A DNA stretch of 64,000 nucleotides from the NCBI RefSeq assembly GCF_004137855.1, contig NZ_QBKB01000002.1:1089277-1153276 (forward strand). Reading direction: 5' to 3'. Source of the DNA: Methanohalophilus profundi (GTDB lineage: Archaea; Halobacteriota; Methanosarcinia; Methanosarcinales; Methanosarcinaceae). The stretch's first letter is position 1, and every line of letters starts with the position of its first letter. Below are positions 1 to 9,762 of the stretch, piece by piece. The translations under genes and the position numbers were made by a program. The notes below the pieces were generated by a model. It was not told the DNA's origin and ran no database searches. It saw only the letters and a list, made by a program, of their open reading frames with translations.

Positions 1-1
1 A

Positions 2-994
2 GCACATAACCTCGGTGCTACGGAGGCGGGCGTTGAGACGATCAAGATTGCAGACATAAATGAGGCATCATCCAACGTGAATTTCACAGGAAAGGCCGTT
101 TCTGTTTTTGAACCAAAGGAATTCAGCCGTGACGACGGCACCACAGGCAGGGTTGGAAATATTATAGTGGCGGATGAAACCGGTTCGATCAGGGTAACCC
201 TCTGGGATGATCTTGCAGACCTTTTAAAGACCGGTGATATCAGTGCCGGTAAGAGTTACAATATCAGTGGCTACGCCAAAGAAGGTTATTCAGGAATTGA
301 AGTTAATATCGGCAGAGGTGGAGGCATTTCTGAAAGTGAGGAAAATGTCGAGGCAAATATAAACCTCTCAGGTATCTCGGACATAAAGGACGGGGATTCT
401 GATGTAAATGTCGTTGGAATGGTCCTGGATGTATCGGATGTGCGCACTTTCCAGAAACGCGATGGTTCTGAAGGACGGGTACGCAACATTACAATAGGGG
501 ATGAAACCGGCAAGATCCGGATTACCCTGTGGGATGGGCGTACCGAACTTGCAGATAAGCTTGAAACAGGGGATAGCGTGGAAATAATCAATGGTTATGC
601 CCGGCTTAACAACTACAGCCAGGAAGTAGAGATACAGGTGGGCAACCACAGCAGTCTGCGCAAAACCGACAGGGAAGTGGAGTTCGAAGAAGATTATACC
701 CCAATTGCCGACATAATCCCCGGCCAGCCCTATTCAATCAAAGGAGCAGTTTCCGGTATGGGAGACCTCAAGGAATTTACCCGCAGCAACGGCAGTGAAG
801 GGAAGGTTTCCAATATATATGTCTCCGATGAAACGGGCAGGATCAGGATTGCTCTCTGGGATGAAAAGGCCGAGCTTGTGGACAAAGTCGATATAGATAC
901 ACCGATTAAGATAATCGATGCTTTTGCTAAATCCGGTTTCAATGAGGAAGTGGAGCTCAATGCCGGAGGACGAAGTAAAGTGATTGTTGACTGA
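2..994 (+). CDS. Replication protein A (RPA) / OB-fold ssDNA-binding protein, 5'-truncated
   Basis: Single-stranded DNA-binding protein of the archaeal RPA type, expected to coat ssDNA in replication and repair. The frame is open from base 2, so the start lies before the window; the GTG at 77 is internal. Three OB folds are visible, at about 74-330, 395-660 and 724-985. Each carries a near-identical core of the form DETGxIRxxLWD. Methanosarcina RPA1-type proteins are built from such tandem OB folds, and the missing N-terminus may hold another. No C-terminal zinc finger is present. The gene ends with TGA just before a terminator-like hairpin. The family is secure; the number of OB folds is not. 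Confidence 0.85.
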   Translation, partial: AHNLGATEAGVETIKIADINEASSNVNFTGKAVSVFEPKEFSRDDGTTGRVGNIIVADETGSIRVTLWDDLADLLKTGDISAGKSYNISGYAKEGYSGIEVNIGRGGGISESEENVEANINLSGISDIKDGDSDVNVVGMVLDVSDVRTFQKRDGSEGRVRNITIGDETGKIRITLWDGRTELADKLETGDSVEIINGYARLNNYSQEVEIQVGNHSSLRKTDREVEFEEDYTPIADIIPGQPYSIKGAVSGMGDLKEFTRSNGSEGKVSNIYVSDETGRIRIALWDEKAELVDKVDIDTPIKIIDAFAKSGFNEEVELNAGGRSKVIVD

Positions 995-1021
995 AAAAGT
1001 GAGTTTTGTCTTCCAATTTTT

Positions 1022-1050
1022 CCACGGCTTAAGGCTGTGGACTTTTTTTT
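1022..1050 (+). terminator. Terminator hairpin after RPA
   Basis: CCACGGCT and GGCTGTGG form a stem of 7-8 pairs with G-U allowed, followed directly by a run of eight T. It lies 28 bases after the RPA stop and before the next gene on the same strand. Confidence 0.6.
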
Positions 1051-1128
1051 ACTCATGCACACTGTTATACGACAACTTTTAATACATCTATTATAAAATA
1101 TTGATTATAATATATCAGGGCAGTTATA

Positions 1129-1775
1129 ATGAGTTATTTACACAAAGATAAATCTCTTGATTTTGAAAATGCATTACTTAAATTTGATCGAGTGCATGCT
1201 AAACAGATACTTGAAGGCGCCCTTTCGGAAAATGATACTTTTCAGGTAATCGATGAAATTGTGTCTCCTGCCCTTACAAGAATCGGAACCGCCTGGGATA
1301 CAGGGGAAATTGCCCTTTCCCAGAATTACATGGCAGGCAGGATTGCAGAACAACTTATCAACGAGATTTTGCCTGCCGCAAGTCCTGAAAGAATTGATTA
1401 CCCGAAAATAGCCATAACTACACTTGGTGATTATCACATGCTGGGTAAAAAGGTTGTTACTTCAATGCTGCGATCAACGGGACATTCAATTAAAGAATAC
1501 GATAACATGGACCCCGACCAGCTCGTTGAGAAACTCAATGAGGATGGTATCGATCTGCTCCTCACATCAACCCTGATGCTTAATATTGCCCTGAAGATCA
1601 GGGAACTCAAAAAACGTATGGATAAAAGGGGACTGAAAACGAAGGTTATTGCCGGGGGTGCCCCTTTTTGTTTGACGATATGTTGTACAGGGAAGTTGGG
1701 GCTGATCACATGGCAAGGACTTCCTCTGACGTATACAAACTGATTGACCAGTATAAAGAGAAGGTGCACCAATGA
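1129..1775 (+). CDS. Corrinoid (B12-binding) methyltransferase protein, frameshifted
   Basis: MtaC/MtbC/MttC-like corrinoid protein that would carry a methyl group on cobalt. The N-terminal helical cap domain covers about residues 10-85. The Rossmann B12 domain has the cobalt-ligand motif GDYHMLG (DxHxxG) at residues 102-108. The frame breaks in the T-run at 1665-1669, where five T are present and six are needed. With one T added, the C-terminus reads on as APFLFDDMLYREVGADHM and ends in TGA at 1773-1775, giving about 215 residues. That stop overlaps the next ATG (ATGA), so the two genes are translationally coupled. No substrate-specific MT1 (MtaB, MttB or similar) is nearby, so the methyl donor is unknown. 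Confidence 0.8.
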
Positions 1776-2810
1776 AAAACGCAATGACACCTATGGAACG
1801 TGTACTTACAACTCTTGGTCACGAAGAACCTGACAGGGTTCCTTATTTCCTTCTGCTTACGGGACATGGTGCACAGTTATTGAATATGCATCCAGAGGAA
1901 TACTTTTCAAATGGGGAAAACGTTGCCCGGGCACAGCTTAAAATGCAGGAAACCTATGGGCATGACTGCTTCTATCCTTTCTTTTATGCCTCTCTTGAAA
2001 CCCAGGCTGGGCGGTTCAACCGTATTCTATGATGATGGGCCACCCAATGCAGGCAAACCCATAATCGAATCATTCGAACAAATCGATGAGCTGGAAGTTC
2101 CTGATGTAATGGGATACAAAGGATTTGATGAGGTACGTAAGGCCATCAATATTCTCTACAGGGAAAAAGGCGAAGAGATCCCTATTATAGGGGTTGTGAT
2201 GTCCCCGTTTTCTTTACCTGTCATGCAAATGGGTTTTGACAGGTATTTTGACCTGATGTATGAGGACAGAGAAAAGTTCTGGGAATTAATGGAAGTGAAC
2301 AAGCAGTTCTGTACAGAATGGGCCAACTCACAGCTTGAAGCCGGTGCTACGGCAATTTGTTACTTTGATCCGGTTTCATCCCCAACCATAGTGCCCAGGG
2401 AAACATTCCTCGAAACAGGATATAAGGTTGCAAAAGATACAATCAGCAATATCAATGGTGCTGTGGCCACACATCTGGCTTCCGGACGCAGTATGCCAAT
2501 CCTTGAAGACCTTCAGGATACAGGGGCTGCTGCACTGGGTGTAAGTGCAATGGAGGACCTGGCCGAGCTAAAAGACAGGTGCAGGGGAAAAACCTCCCTG
2601 CTGGGCAATCTCAATGCTATTGAAATGAGGCACTGGACAGCTGAACAAACAGAAAATAAAGTGAGGGAAGCCATACAGAAAGCAGGTGACGGTGGCGGAT
2701 ATATTCTTTCAGATAATCACGGGGAAATGGTATGGGATGTCTCGCATGAAACACTTCTCAGCATCACAAATGCTGTGAAAAAATATGGTAATTACCCACT
2801 GGAAAAATAA
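1772..2810 (+). CDS. UroD-family corrinoid methyltransferase lacking the usual Zn ligands, frameshifted
   Basis: Member of the uroporphyrinogen-decarboxylase/MtaA-MtbA-CmuA fold. It should act on the corrinoid protein encoded just upstream, whose stop overlaps this ATG. The frame breaks near 2008-2012, where one extra G lies in a short G run. Removing it joins residues 1-79 to TQAGGSTVFYDDGPPNAGKP and onward, about 345 residues in all, the normal family length. Methyl-CoM-forming MtaA/MtbA use a His-x-Cys plus a distal Cys to bind zinc. Here the matching places read THLASG and LSDNHGEM, so both Cys are gone. The acceptor is therefore probably not coenzyme M, or the protein is regulatory. Confidence 0.75.
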
Positions 2811-2819
2811 CTGAGAAAT

Positions 2820-4233
2820 ATGGAATTGAAAACCCCTATACTGTTGCTTTCAAATGACCTCTATGTCCATGGTGAGTGGCTCACTTCCAATAAAAAGATG
2901 GTAAAAGACGCATCCATACTTAATATGCAGGATTTCAGGAACTTAGCCCCTGAATCACAGCAAGAACTGCTAGAAAGCCATGGTACTCTGTATATAATTA
3001 CATCTGCCAATGAAGGATCTTTGCCCCAAGTACTGGACATATGTAATAATGAAATATACCACATAAAGGCTGAAGAATGTCAGGACGGCGATAAATCCGC
3101 TTATTTGCATATCCTCAATGCAAAACTTATGGAATTAATGCTTAAGCAAAAAGAAACAGAAAATCAGAAGCTCGAAGAACAGCTTGCCTCTTACTTAATA
3201 GCAATGGATTCAGTTTATACTTTATCCTCATATGAACGGAAAGAGGATATTATAAATCATACAAAAGAATTCTTTGCAATGATGTGCCTGCCCGAAAACC
3301 TGTGTTATTTTGAGGCACATAACACAAAAGCACAAAGTGGCATACATCTTACTGATTTCCAGAAAAAGGAAATTGTAGCTTTTCTTAAAAGCAAAGAATA
3401 TTACAAAATAGCCCCCTCAAAAAAGAGTTTCTGTTTCAGGTTAAGTTTAAAGGACGGGGATGAAGGGATATTTGTTCTGGAAAATATAGCCTACCCGAGT
3501 CGCTTACATGAATTCCTGAATTTAACATTGAGCATTCGCACTGTACTTACACTAATGCTGGAGAATATTGCCAGGCAGAATGAACTGGTGAAGTCACATA
3601 ATTTGCTTGCCGATGCAAACGATATGCTGCAAGTAATTAACAAGATCTTGCGTCATGACCTGGCTAATAACCTGGGCGCTATTAAAATGTCCCTGGAGAT
3701 GAATGAAGCCAGGCCTAATCCAAAATACATCCAGATTTCCAAAAAAGCTGTTGACCGCAGTTTTGAAAAAATCAATGACATGAAAGGACTTGAAAACCTT
3801 ATTGGTACCGGGAAAGACCTTGACTGTTATGAAGTGAAGGAAATAATAGAAAAAATTGCAGGTACAGATATTGAAATGGATATTTCCATTGATGGCCATT
3901 GCAAGGTTCTGGCAGATAACGCCTTATCTTCCGTTTTTGAAAATATAATAAAAAATGCAATTGCTCATGGTAAAGCCAATAAAATGAGGATAAAAATGGC
4001 ACCTTCCGGGAAGTATTGTCATATTTCCATAGAGGATAAACGGCACAGGAATCCCCGATGAAATAAAGACCAAAATCTTCAAGGAAGGATTTACTTAGGG
4101 AGGGGATAGCAATTCTGGACTGGGTCTGTATATTTCAAAAAAGGTTATAGAAAGATATGGAGGCCAAATTGAAGTAAAGGATAACACACCACATGGAGCA
4201 AAGTTCATCCTTGATATACCCTCTACAAAATGA
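2820..4233 (+). CDS. Histidine kinase, with frameshift and in-frame TAG
   Basis: Archaeal sensor histidine kinase of about 470 residues, presumably soluble since no membrane segment is seen. The N-terminal 250 residues hold no domain I recognise, only a short coiled coil around residues 100-125. The H-box is LRHDLANNL (residues 278-286), the N-box ENIIKNAIAHG, and the G1/G2 boxes EDNGTGIP and SGLGLYISKK. The frame breaks near 4036, where one extra A sits in an A-run. The restored frame reads to TGA at 4231-4233 but crosses a TAG at 4096-4098 between KEGFT and GGDSNSGLGL. It starts 9 bases after the methyltransferase, so it may sense or control the corrinoid pair. No response regulator is adjacent. 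Confidence 0.75.
4096..4098 (+). other. In-frame TAG in histidine kinase
   Basis: After repair of the upstream one-base insertion, TAG falls between KEGFT and GGDSNSG of the ATP-binding domain. The protein remains recognisable for 44 more codons. It could be a sense UAG (pyrrolysine) or a substitution. It is weaker than the other three cases because the gene also carries a frameshift. Confidence 0.4.
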
Positions 4234-4351
4234 TTTTTCCTCAACAAACCTAATATAAATAATATTTGGTGATATTCACCTTCATGCATGCTTATTTTTC
4301 ATAACTAGTACTCCATCATTTTCCCAGAAAATTTCTTTTCAATGCAAAATG

Positions 4352-4360
4352 AACATCTAT
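4352..4360 (+). promoter_or_regulatory. TATA box of the CBS gene run
   Basis: CTATATAAGG lies about 50 bases before the ATG at 4403, in an AT-rich 169-base gap after the kinase. An RBS-like GGAGTG lies 10 bases before the start. It probably drives the co-directional genes from 4403 to 10803. Confidence 0.55.
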
Positions 4361-4402
4361 ATAAGGCATAAACAGAAATATTCTATATAGGAGTGTGATG
4401 CA

Positions 4403-5005
4403 ATGGTCGTGCAGGAGCATAACAGCGAAGACTCGTCTTATGGGGGAATCGAGAGTCAAATACCTGTGGGGGATCTTATGTCCCACAATGTTGTGAGCTT
4501 AGATGCTACCTGGAACATTTTTGAGGTTGCCAGGGAAATGATGGCTAAAGGTACCGGCAGCGTCATAATAAGCAGGGAAAATAAACCTATTGGCATAATC
4601 ACAGAGCGTGATATTGTTGGCAAGGTGGTAAAACAGGACCAAACACCCAGCTCTGTCCCGGCAACAGAGATCATGTCATCTCCGATTATAATGGTAGAGG
4701 CTTCTACTAACGTTATAGAAGCATCCAGGCTGATGGTAAAGTCGAATATACGTAGACTTGCAGTCAATAAGGGGGAAGATATTGTTGGTATTATTACAGA
4801 TAGAGACATCCTTACAATTTCTCCGGGTCTCAATACTATTTTAGAGAACCTCATTGAAATGAACCGGGAAACAGGGATTCCTGAAGAGAGCTATCTGGAA
4901 AGAGGAATATGCCAGCGTTGTGGTTCGTATGTAGATGAACTCACAAACATAAACGGGCTGGCCCTTTGTGAAGACTGCAAGGAAGAAGAAGGATACTACG
5001 ACTAA
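4403..5005 (+). CDS. CBS-pair protein with C-terminal zinc ribbon
   Basis: Protein of 200 residues. Two CBS domains (residues about 22-78 and 87-143) form one Bateman module, which typically binds adenine nucleotides. A C-terminal CxxC...CxxC zinc ribbon follows (RCGSYV and LCEDCKEEE, residues about 171-195). First gene of a five-gene CBS run. No enzyme domain is attached, so it is likely a nucleotide-responsive adaptor, and the zinc ribbon may contact protein or nucleic acid. RBS GGAGTG; stop TAA. Confidence 0.8.
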   Translation: MVVQEHNSEDSSYGGIESQIPVGDLMSHNVVSLDATWNIFEVAREMMAKGTGSVIISRENKPIGIITERDIVGKVVKQDQTPSSVPATEIMSSPIIMVEASTNVIEASRLMVKSNIRRLAVNKGEDIVGIITDRDILTISPGLNTILENLIEMNRETGIPEESYLERGICQRCGSYVDELTNINGLALCEDCKEEEGYYD

Positions 5006-5064
5006 AAAACCATCAAACCAACGCCGCAAATAAGGGGGATTTTTGCACGCAGATAAATGAAACT

Positions 5065-5817
5065 ATGTCAGGGGACGCAGTATATCTACACGAAAGTGAC
5101 ACTGTGACCCATGCTCGCCAGTTGATGAGAGATCATTTTCTAAGGGGAATTCCTGTTGTGAACGACAATGGGAAGGTTTCGGGAATGATCACTGATCAGG
5201 ATATTTTAAAAGTGGCATCCACAAAATCAAATGTCACTGTTGCCGGTTTTGTGAACCCGGTCCCACAGATAACACCTGAGACTGATATTTAGAGGGCCGC
5301 TTCCTTGCTACTGGAAGCAAAACTTGAAAGATGTCCCGTGGTTAAAAGTTCCATTGAACAAAACCTGGCAGGAATTGTAAGCAATACCGATCTTCTTGGC
5401 AAAATGGTGAAGCGGGATTTATCAAAATCAGTCAGGGAGATCATGACCTCTCCTGTCACCACATGCACACCGAAAGATAACATCGGGGAAATCTGGTCTG
5501 CTATGCTTGAAAATGATTATACAGGCCTTCCGGTGGTCTCAAAGAAAAATAAACTGATGGGCATGGTTACCAGGAGAGACCTGATAAAATCGGGGTTTGC
5601 ACGTATAGGAGTCAGGGAAAAAGACGGCAGCATACATAATCAGCCAGTTGAGAAAGTAATGTCAACACCTGCCTACAGCATCAAACAGGATACATCCGTT
5701 AAAGAATGTACAGAAAAAATCCTGCATTATGATATCGGCAGATTAACAGTGGCTGTTGAAGACAAACCTGTAGGCATTGTAGACAGAAGCGACCTGCTCA
5801 GGGCCTATACCGAATAA
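5065..5817 (+). CDS. Four-CBS protein interrupted by an in-frame TAG
   Basis: Four CBS domains in about 250 residues. The frame is continuous except for TAG at 5290-5292 (codon 76), inside the second CBS domain between PETDI and RAASLLLEAK; no base needs to be added or removed. 5065 is the first ATG, but the RBS AGGGGG at 5033-5038 is about 26 bases away from it. ACG at 5047 has ideal spacing and would give an N-terminus xQINETM like those of the sister genes (MQVKDIM, MNVSDIM). The true start is therefore probably 5047, as a non-canonical or miscalled ATG. Paralogue of the three genes that follow. Confidence 0.75.
5290..5292 (+). other. In-frame TAG in CBS gene
   Basis: TAG sits in an uninterrupted reading frame from 5065 to 5817 and replaces one residue of a CBS domain. 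Downstream residues RAASLLLEAKLERCPVV are normal CBS sequence in the same frame. Candidate sense UAG. Confidence 0.6.
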
Positions 5818-5905
5818 GTAGGCTTTGTATAGATGATATAACACATTATACCGGGTGGTATAGGTGAATTCAAAGGATAAAACACGTATTCAAAAAGAGG
5901 ATAAA

Positions 5906-6874
5906 ATGAGTTCCAGACAAAAAAATGCCGGTAATCCAGGAGGGACAGATATCAGCAAGGATCCAAAGGCCTACAGTATGGAGAGTACAATGGATAGGGG
6001 GAATGTCAACTTCAAGGCTCATATAGCCCAGCATGAGGGAAGTATGCTGGCCGTTGCAACAAAAGATGTAATTTCCGCAAATCCCACTACTTCCATAATA
6101 GATATCATTAAAAAAATGAGCAAGATGCATTTCAAGCATATGCCTATTGTCAATGCAGGGACATCAAAACTTGAAGGAATAATCACTTCAGTGGATATAA
6201 TGGACCTGCTGGGGGGAGGAGAAAGAAGCCTTTTCGTGGAGAAAAAATTCAAAGGTAACCTGCTTTCAGCTATAAATGCACAGGTGCGCTACATAATGGA
6301 GCATAATGTCCACAGTTTGAGGAACGATGCGCATATTGAAAAGGCCTTTGAGTTGATGATAGACAAACATATTGGATGCGTGCCCTTAGTGGACAATGAT
6401 GGTCATCTGGAAGCAATCTGTACAGAAAGGGATTTCCTTACCTTTATAGAAGGAGTGCTGACCGGGAAAAAGGTCGAAAAATGGCAGACCAGAAATGTCA
6501 AAACTGCGGATGCAGCTACCTCGATTTGGGATGTTGCCAGGACAATGGTTGAAAATGAGTTCAAAAGAGTTCCTATTGTCAGGGACAATATACTTGTCGG
6601 AGTCGTTACATCTTCCGACATACTCAGTTATCTGGGAACCGGGGAAGCTTTTGAAAAACTAACCACAGGTAACATCCATGAGGCTTTCGACAGCCCGATT
6701 AGCTCCCTCTTGCATAATGAGCTTATCTGGACAATACCGGATGCTGATCTCGGCGAAGCAGCAGAAATTATGCTTGAAAAAGGAATCGGATGCCTTCCTG
6801 TAATAAAAGATGGTAATCTAGAGGGAATCCTGACAGAAAGGGATATCCTGCTTGCACTGGCAGACAAACAATAA
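5906..6874 (+). CDS. Four-CBS-domain protein
   Basis: About 322 residues made almost only of CBS domains: four units starting near 6040, 6290, 6495 and 6700, forming two Bateman modules. Each ends in the usual TSxDI or TERDF/I turn. A GTG at 5864 would add 14 residues. ATG 5906 is preferred because AAGAGGA lies 5-6 bases before it. The N-terminal 45 residues are polar and probably disordered. Third gene of the CBS run. Ligand-binding scaffold with no catalytic domain; its specific job is unknown. Confidence 0.8.
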   Translation: MSSRQKNAGNPGGTDISKDPKAYSMESTMDRGNVNFKAHIAQHEGSMLAVATKDVISANPTTSIIDIIKKMSKMHFKHMPIVNAGTSKLEGIITSVDIMDLLGGGERSLFVEKKFKGNLLSAINAQVRYIMEHNVHSLRNDAHIEKAFELMIDKHIGCVPLVDNDGHLEAICTERDFLTFIEGVLTGKKVEKWQTRNVKTADAATSIWDVARTMVENEFKRVPIVRDNILVGVVTSSDILSYLGTGEAFEKLTTGNIHEAFDSPISSLLHNELIWTIPDADLGEAAEIMLEKGIGCLPVIKDGNLEGILTERDILLALADKQ

Positions 6875-6897
6875 AATTTCTTACGGAGGATAGGAAA

Positions 6898-7737
6898 ATG
6901 AATGTATCGGATATAATGAGTACTCCGGTCTATGTGATTGGAACAGAGGAACCTGTATCACACGCAAGGAACCTGATGTTTCGTCACAAGATCAGTACTT
7001 TGATAGTTGTTGAAGAGGATGAAATAAAGGGAATTATCACAAAAAGTGATATCAGCAGCCGCCTTGCACAGGCAGAACCAATGTGGAGACGGCGCCCCAT
7101 TGACAAGATCCCGGCAAAAATGGTGATGACTGCTGAACCGGTTATCACTATTTATCCCGATGCATCCGTATCCCAGGCCATTAACCTGATGCTGGAAAAT
7201 CAGATCAACAACCTGCCGGTGTTCAAGAACAAGCTACAGGGAATCGTAACAATCGGGGATGTAGTCCGTTATGTAGCAGATAAAGCCATAACAACTAAAA
7301 TTTCCGAAGTGCTTACCGATGACGCTGTGGAGGTGCACCGCCATCATACAATCAACCATGTAATAGATGAAATGGAAAAGCACAGAGTCAGTAAAGTAAT
7401 AGTGATAAACGATGTTGGGGACACTGTCGGTATGATCTCCACCAGGGATATTGCTCTTAGTGCCATGGAGGATAATGAAGGTAAGATGCAGTCAAAGAAT
7501 ATCAAAATGGCACGTAAATCCACTCCCGCGGGTGAAAGAACATACAGGTATGTAAAAGATGTACCTCTGGTAGCAGAGGATATAATGGTCGAACTTGACG
7601 GGGTTGTAAATATCGAAGATAACCTCTCAGATGCAGCCAAAGTAATGGTAGAAAACAATCGTACAGGCCTTCCTGTCGAAAAGGAAGGAAAGATAACAGG
7701 AATCTTGAGCAGAATCGATATAATAAGGGCTGCTTAA
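6898..7737 (+). CDS. Four-CBS-domain protein
   Basis: 279 residues with four CBS domains (residues about 1-58, 70-128, 135-193 and 222-278). A basic linker rich in Lys and Arg separates domains three and four. It starts with MNVSDIM right after RBS GGAGGA, 23 bases downstream of its paralogue. The first domain follows the archaeal [12 protein letters not shown] pattern. Probably co-translated with its neighbours and able to form mixed Bateman assemblies; that is inference from paralogy and spacing. Confidence 0.8.
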   Translation: MNVSDIMSTPVYVIGTEEPVSHARNLMFRHKISTLIVVEEDEIKGIITKSDISSRLAQAEPMWRRRPIDKIPAKMVMTAEPVITIYPDASVSQAINLMLENQINNLPVFKNKLQGIVTIGDVVRYVADKAITTKISEVLTDDAVEVHRHHTINHVIDEMEKHRVSKVIVINDVGDTVGMISTRDIALSAMEDNEGKMQSKNIKMARKSTPAGERTYRYVKDVPLVAEDIMVELDGVVNIEDNLSDAAKVMVENNRTGLPVEKEGKITGILSRIDIIRAA

Positions 7738-7765
7738 GCAGGTAAATTCCCGGGAGATGTTTATT

Positions 7766-8542
7766 ATGCAGGTAAAGGACATAATGGTACAACCAATAGG
7801 CGTAGATAAAGCAGACACTATTTCTCATGCACTGGACATAATGGAAAAGAACGATACAAGAAGGCTGCTGGTGACTCACAGTGGTCAGCTTGTAGGTGTC
7901 CTGACTATGAGGAACCTTACCAAAGAACTGGGAACCCGCAAGAAGGGGGCCAAACCTGCCTCTTCCCTTCATGTGGCCACTGCTGTATCGGATAATTTCG
8001 TGAAAGTTCTGCCAGACACCGATCTTGATGATGCCATTACCCTGATGAAAAAGAAAGGCGGGGTTCTGATAGTCACCGATAATGAGGATATAATGGGCTG
8101 GGTTACTCCTCAGGAAATTCTTCAAAACCTGTATTTCGATGGTTTTGCCGGTGAAATGATGATAAAGGAACCTGTAGTCGTCAACCCGGCCGACAGGGTA
8201 AGTCATGTAAGGCACATAATACTCGAGAACAATATGGGCAGGTTCCCTGTAATGGATAGCGGTGAACTGCTGGGCATAATTACCGAACAGGATATTGCCA
8301 AAGCGATGAAAGCCTTCCGGGAACTTGTATCCGGAAACCAGCAGGATTCCAGGATCAAAAATCTGATTGTCGAAGATATAATGAAAATGGGTACCAAGAC
8401 CGCCTACACCAACACACCAGTTGCCGAGGTGGTTGATATGATGCTCAAGAACAATATCGGTGGAGTACCGGTACTCAACCTGGAGGAGGATTTCGCGGGC
8501 TTTATCACCCGGCGTACCCTTGTAGATACCCTGGCAAAATGA
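7766..8542 (+). CDS. Four-CBS-domain protein
   Basis: 258 residues, four CBS domains (residues about 1-56, 71-125, 132-188 and 200-258). The start is taken at ATG 7766 (MQVKDIM), 8 bases after GGGAG; an ATG at 7757 is too close to that RBS. The second domain is degenerate: its turn reads WVTPQEI rather than T-x-x-D-I. Last of the five CBS genes and only 9 bases before the RNA ligase gene, which suggests one transcript. Confidence 0.8.
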   Translation: MQVKDIMVQPIGVDKADTISHALDIMEKNDTRRLLVTHSGQLVGVLTMRNLTKELGTRKKGAKPASSLHVATAVSDNFVKVLPDTDLDDAITLMKKKGGVLIVTDNEDIMGWVTPQEILQNLYFDGFAGEMMIKEPVVVNPADRVSHVRHIILENNMGRFPVMDSGELLGIITEQDIAKAMKAFRELVSGNQQDSRIKNLIVEDIMKMGTKTAYTNTPVAEVVDMMLKNNIGGVPVLNLEEDFAGFITRRTLVDTLAK

Positions 8543-8551
8543 AGGAAAAGG

Positions 8552-9715
8552 ATGAAAGGTTCGCAGAAACCAGAACTTGATATGGAAAAGACAGCCCGCT
8601 TTTTAGGGCTGTCAGTCTCCAGACTGGAAAGGCTGCTTGAAAAAAGACTCCTATCAAGAAACTGGGGAAAGTACACGAATTTTTTCAGGTTCGAAACTTC
8701 CGTCTCAGGTATAGAAAGAGGAAGTGTGCTCCTGCAAAAGGGCGATGGAAAACTGGACTTAATCCTGGGTTTCCCGAAAATACAGCGTGCGATGCTGCTT
8801 GAGCCTTCCATAAATAACCAGTTTTCAGAAATTGATAAACTCATAGTCGAAGAAAAAATGAACGGCTATAATGTCCGTGTAATTGAAAACGCAGGGAAAC
8901 TTATCGCTTTCACCCGCAGCGGGCATATCTGTCCCTATTCCACAGAAAAAGTCAATTATCTTTTAGACCCCTCTTTTTTCAGACAATACCCTGACCTGGT
9001 AGTGCACGGGGAAATGGCAGGACCCGAAAATCCTTATGTCTCCAAAAAGGTCTACGATACACAGACACTGGATTTTTTGTTTTCGATATACGCCACAAAA
9101 AGACTGGTGAACCCCTGCCTGTCAGACAAAGAAGAGAATTGGCCACTTCCTTTGGTTTTAAGCAGGTTCCTTTCCTGGGAGAGTTTGAAAGGAAAGAGGC
9201 TGCTGAAAAGATCATGCAAATTATAAAAAAACTGGGTGAGATGGGACATGAAGGGGTGGTCATCAAGGATTTGGATATGGACATGGCACCTATCAAATAT
9301 ACATGTTCTCAGAGTAATTGCGCCGATCTCGAACATGCTTTCAAGTTCTACAACGAGGTGGGACGGGATTACCTGTATTCCAGAGTAGTCAGGGAAGGTT
9401 TCCAGACCGTGGAATGGGATGAGGACGAAGAGACAATGGATCAACGATGCTTAAGACTGGCAGAAGCATCATCTCTCCTATGGCCGATCTGTCCGAAGGG
9501 TTGGCAACGGTGAAAAACTCTATGATGAGGTTACCCTGCGGTTTCAGAATCCACAAACCCTGCAGGAATTTGAGGAATATTTCCGCCGGCTTGGTATTGA
9601 TGCTATTTTTGACCGGGTGGGGTATTCAGGGGGAGAACTTATGGTTAACCTGCAAAAACTCAACCAGAGTACCACCGACAAGACCAAATCAATGTGGGAA
9701 GGCAACCTCTGGTAA
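8552..9715 (+). CDS. ATP-dependent RNA ligase (Pab1020/Rnl3-like), three frameshifts
   Basis: Archaeal RNA ligase of the nucleotidyltransferase superfamily, about 385 residues after repair. The adenylated Lys lies in motif EEKMNG (KxxG), followed by VHGEMAGPENPY, motif IV EGVVIKD and a motif V-like IKYTC. The C-terminal dimerisation region ends in KTKSMWEGNLW. Three one-base losses break the frame: a T in a T-run near 9080, a G near 9463 and one base near 9487. Each repair restores family-like sequence. The reaction is joining of RNA ends via an AMP intermediate; the physiological substrate is not known. It follows the CBS run by 9 bases and precedes a translation-factor-like GTPase, so a role in RNA processing coupled to nucleotide state is possible but unproven. 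Confidence 0.8.
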
Positions 9716-9762
9716 AGTAACACATTTATGCACCAAGCACCTGTTAGTGCATAGGTGTAACA

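Noticed and set aside
77..79. GTG 77 as the start of the RPA gene
   Set aside because: The frame is open to base 2 and the sequence before 77 reads like the end of a linker, so the gene starts before the window.
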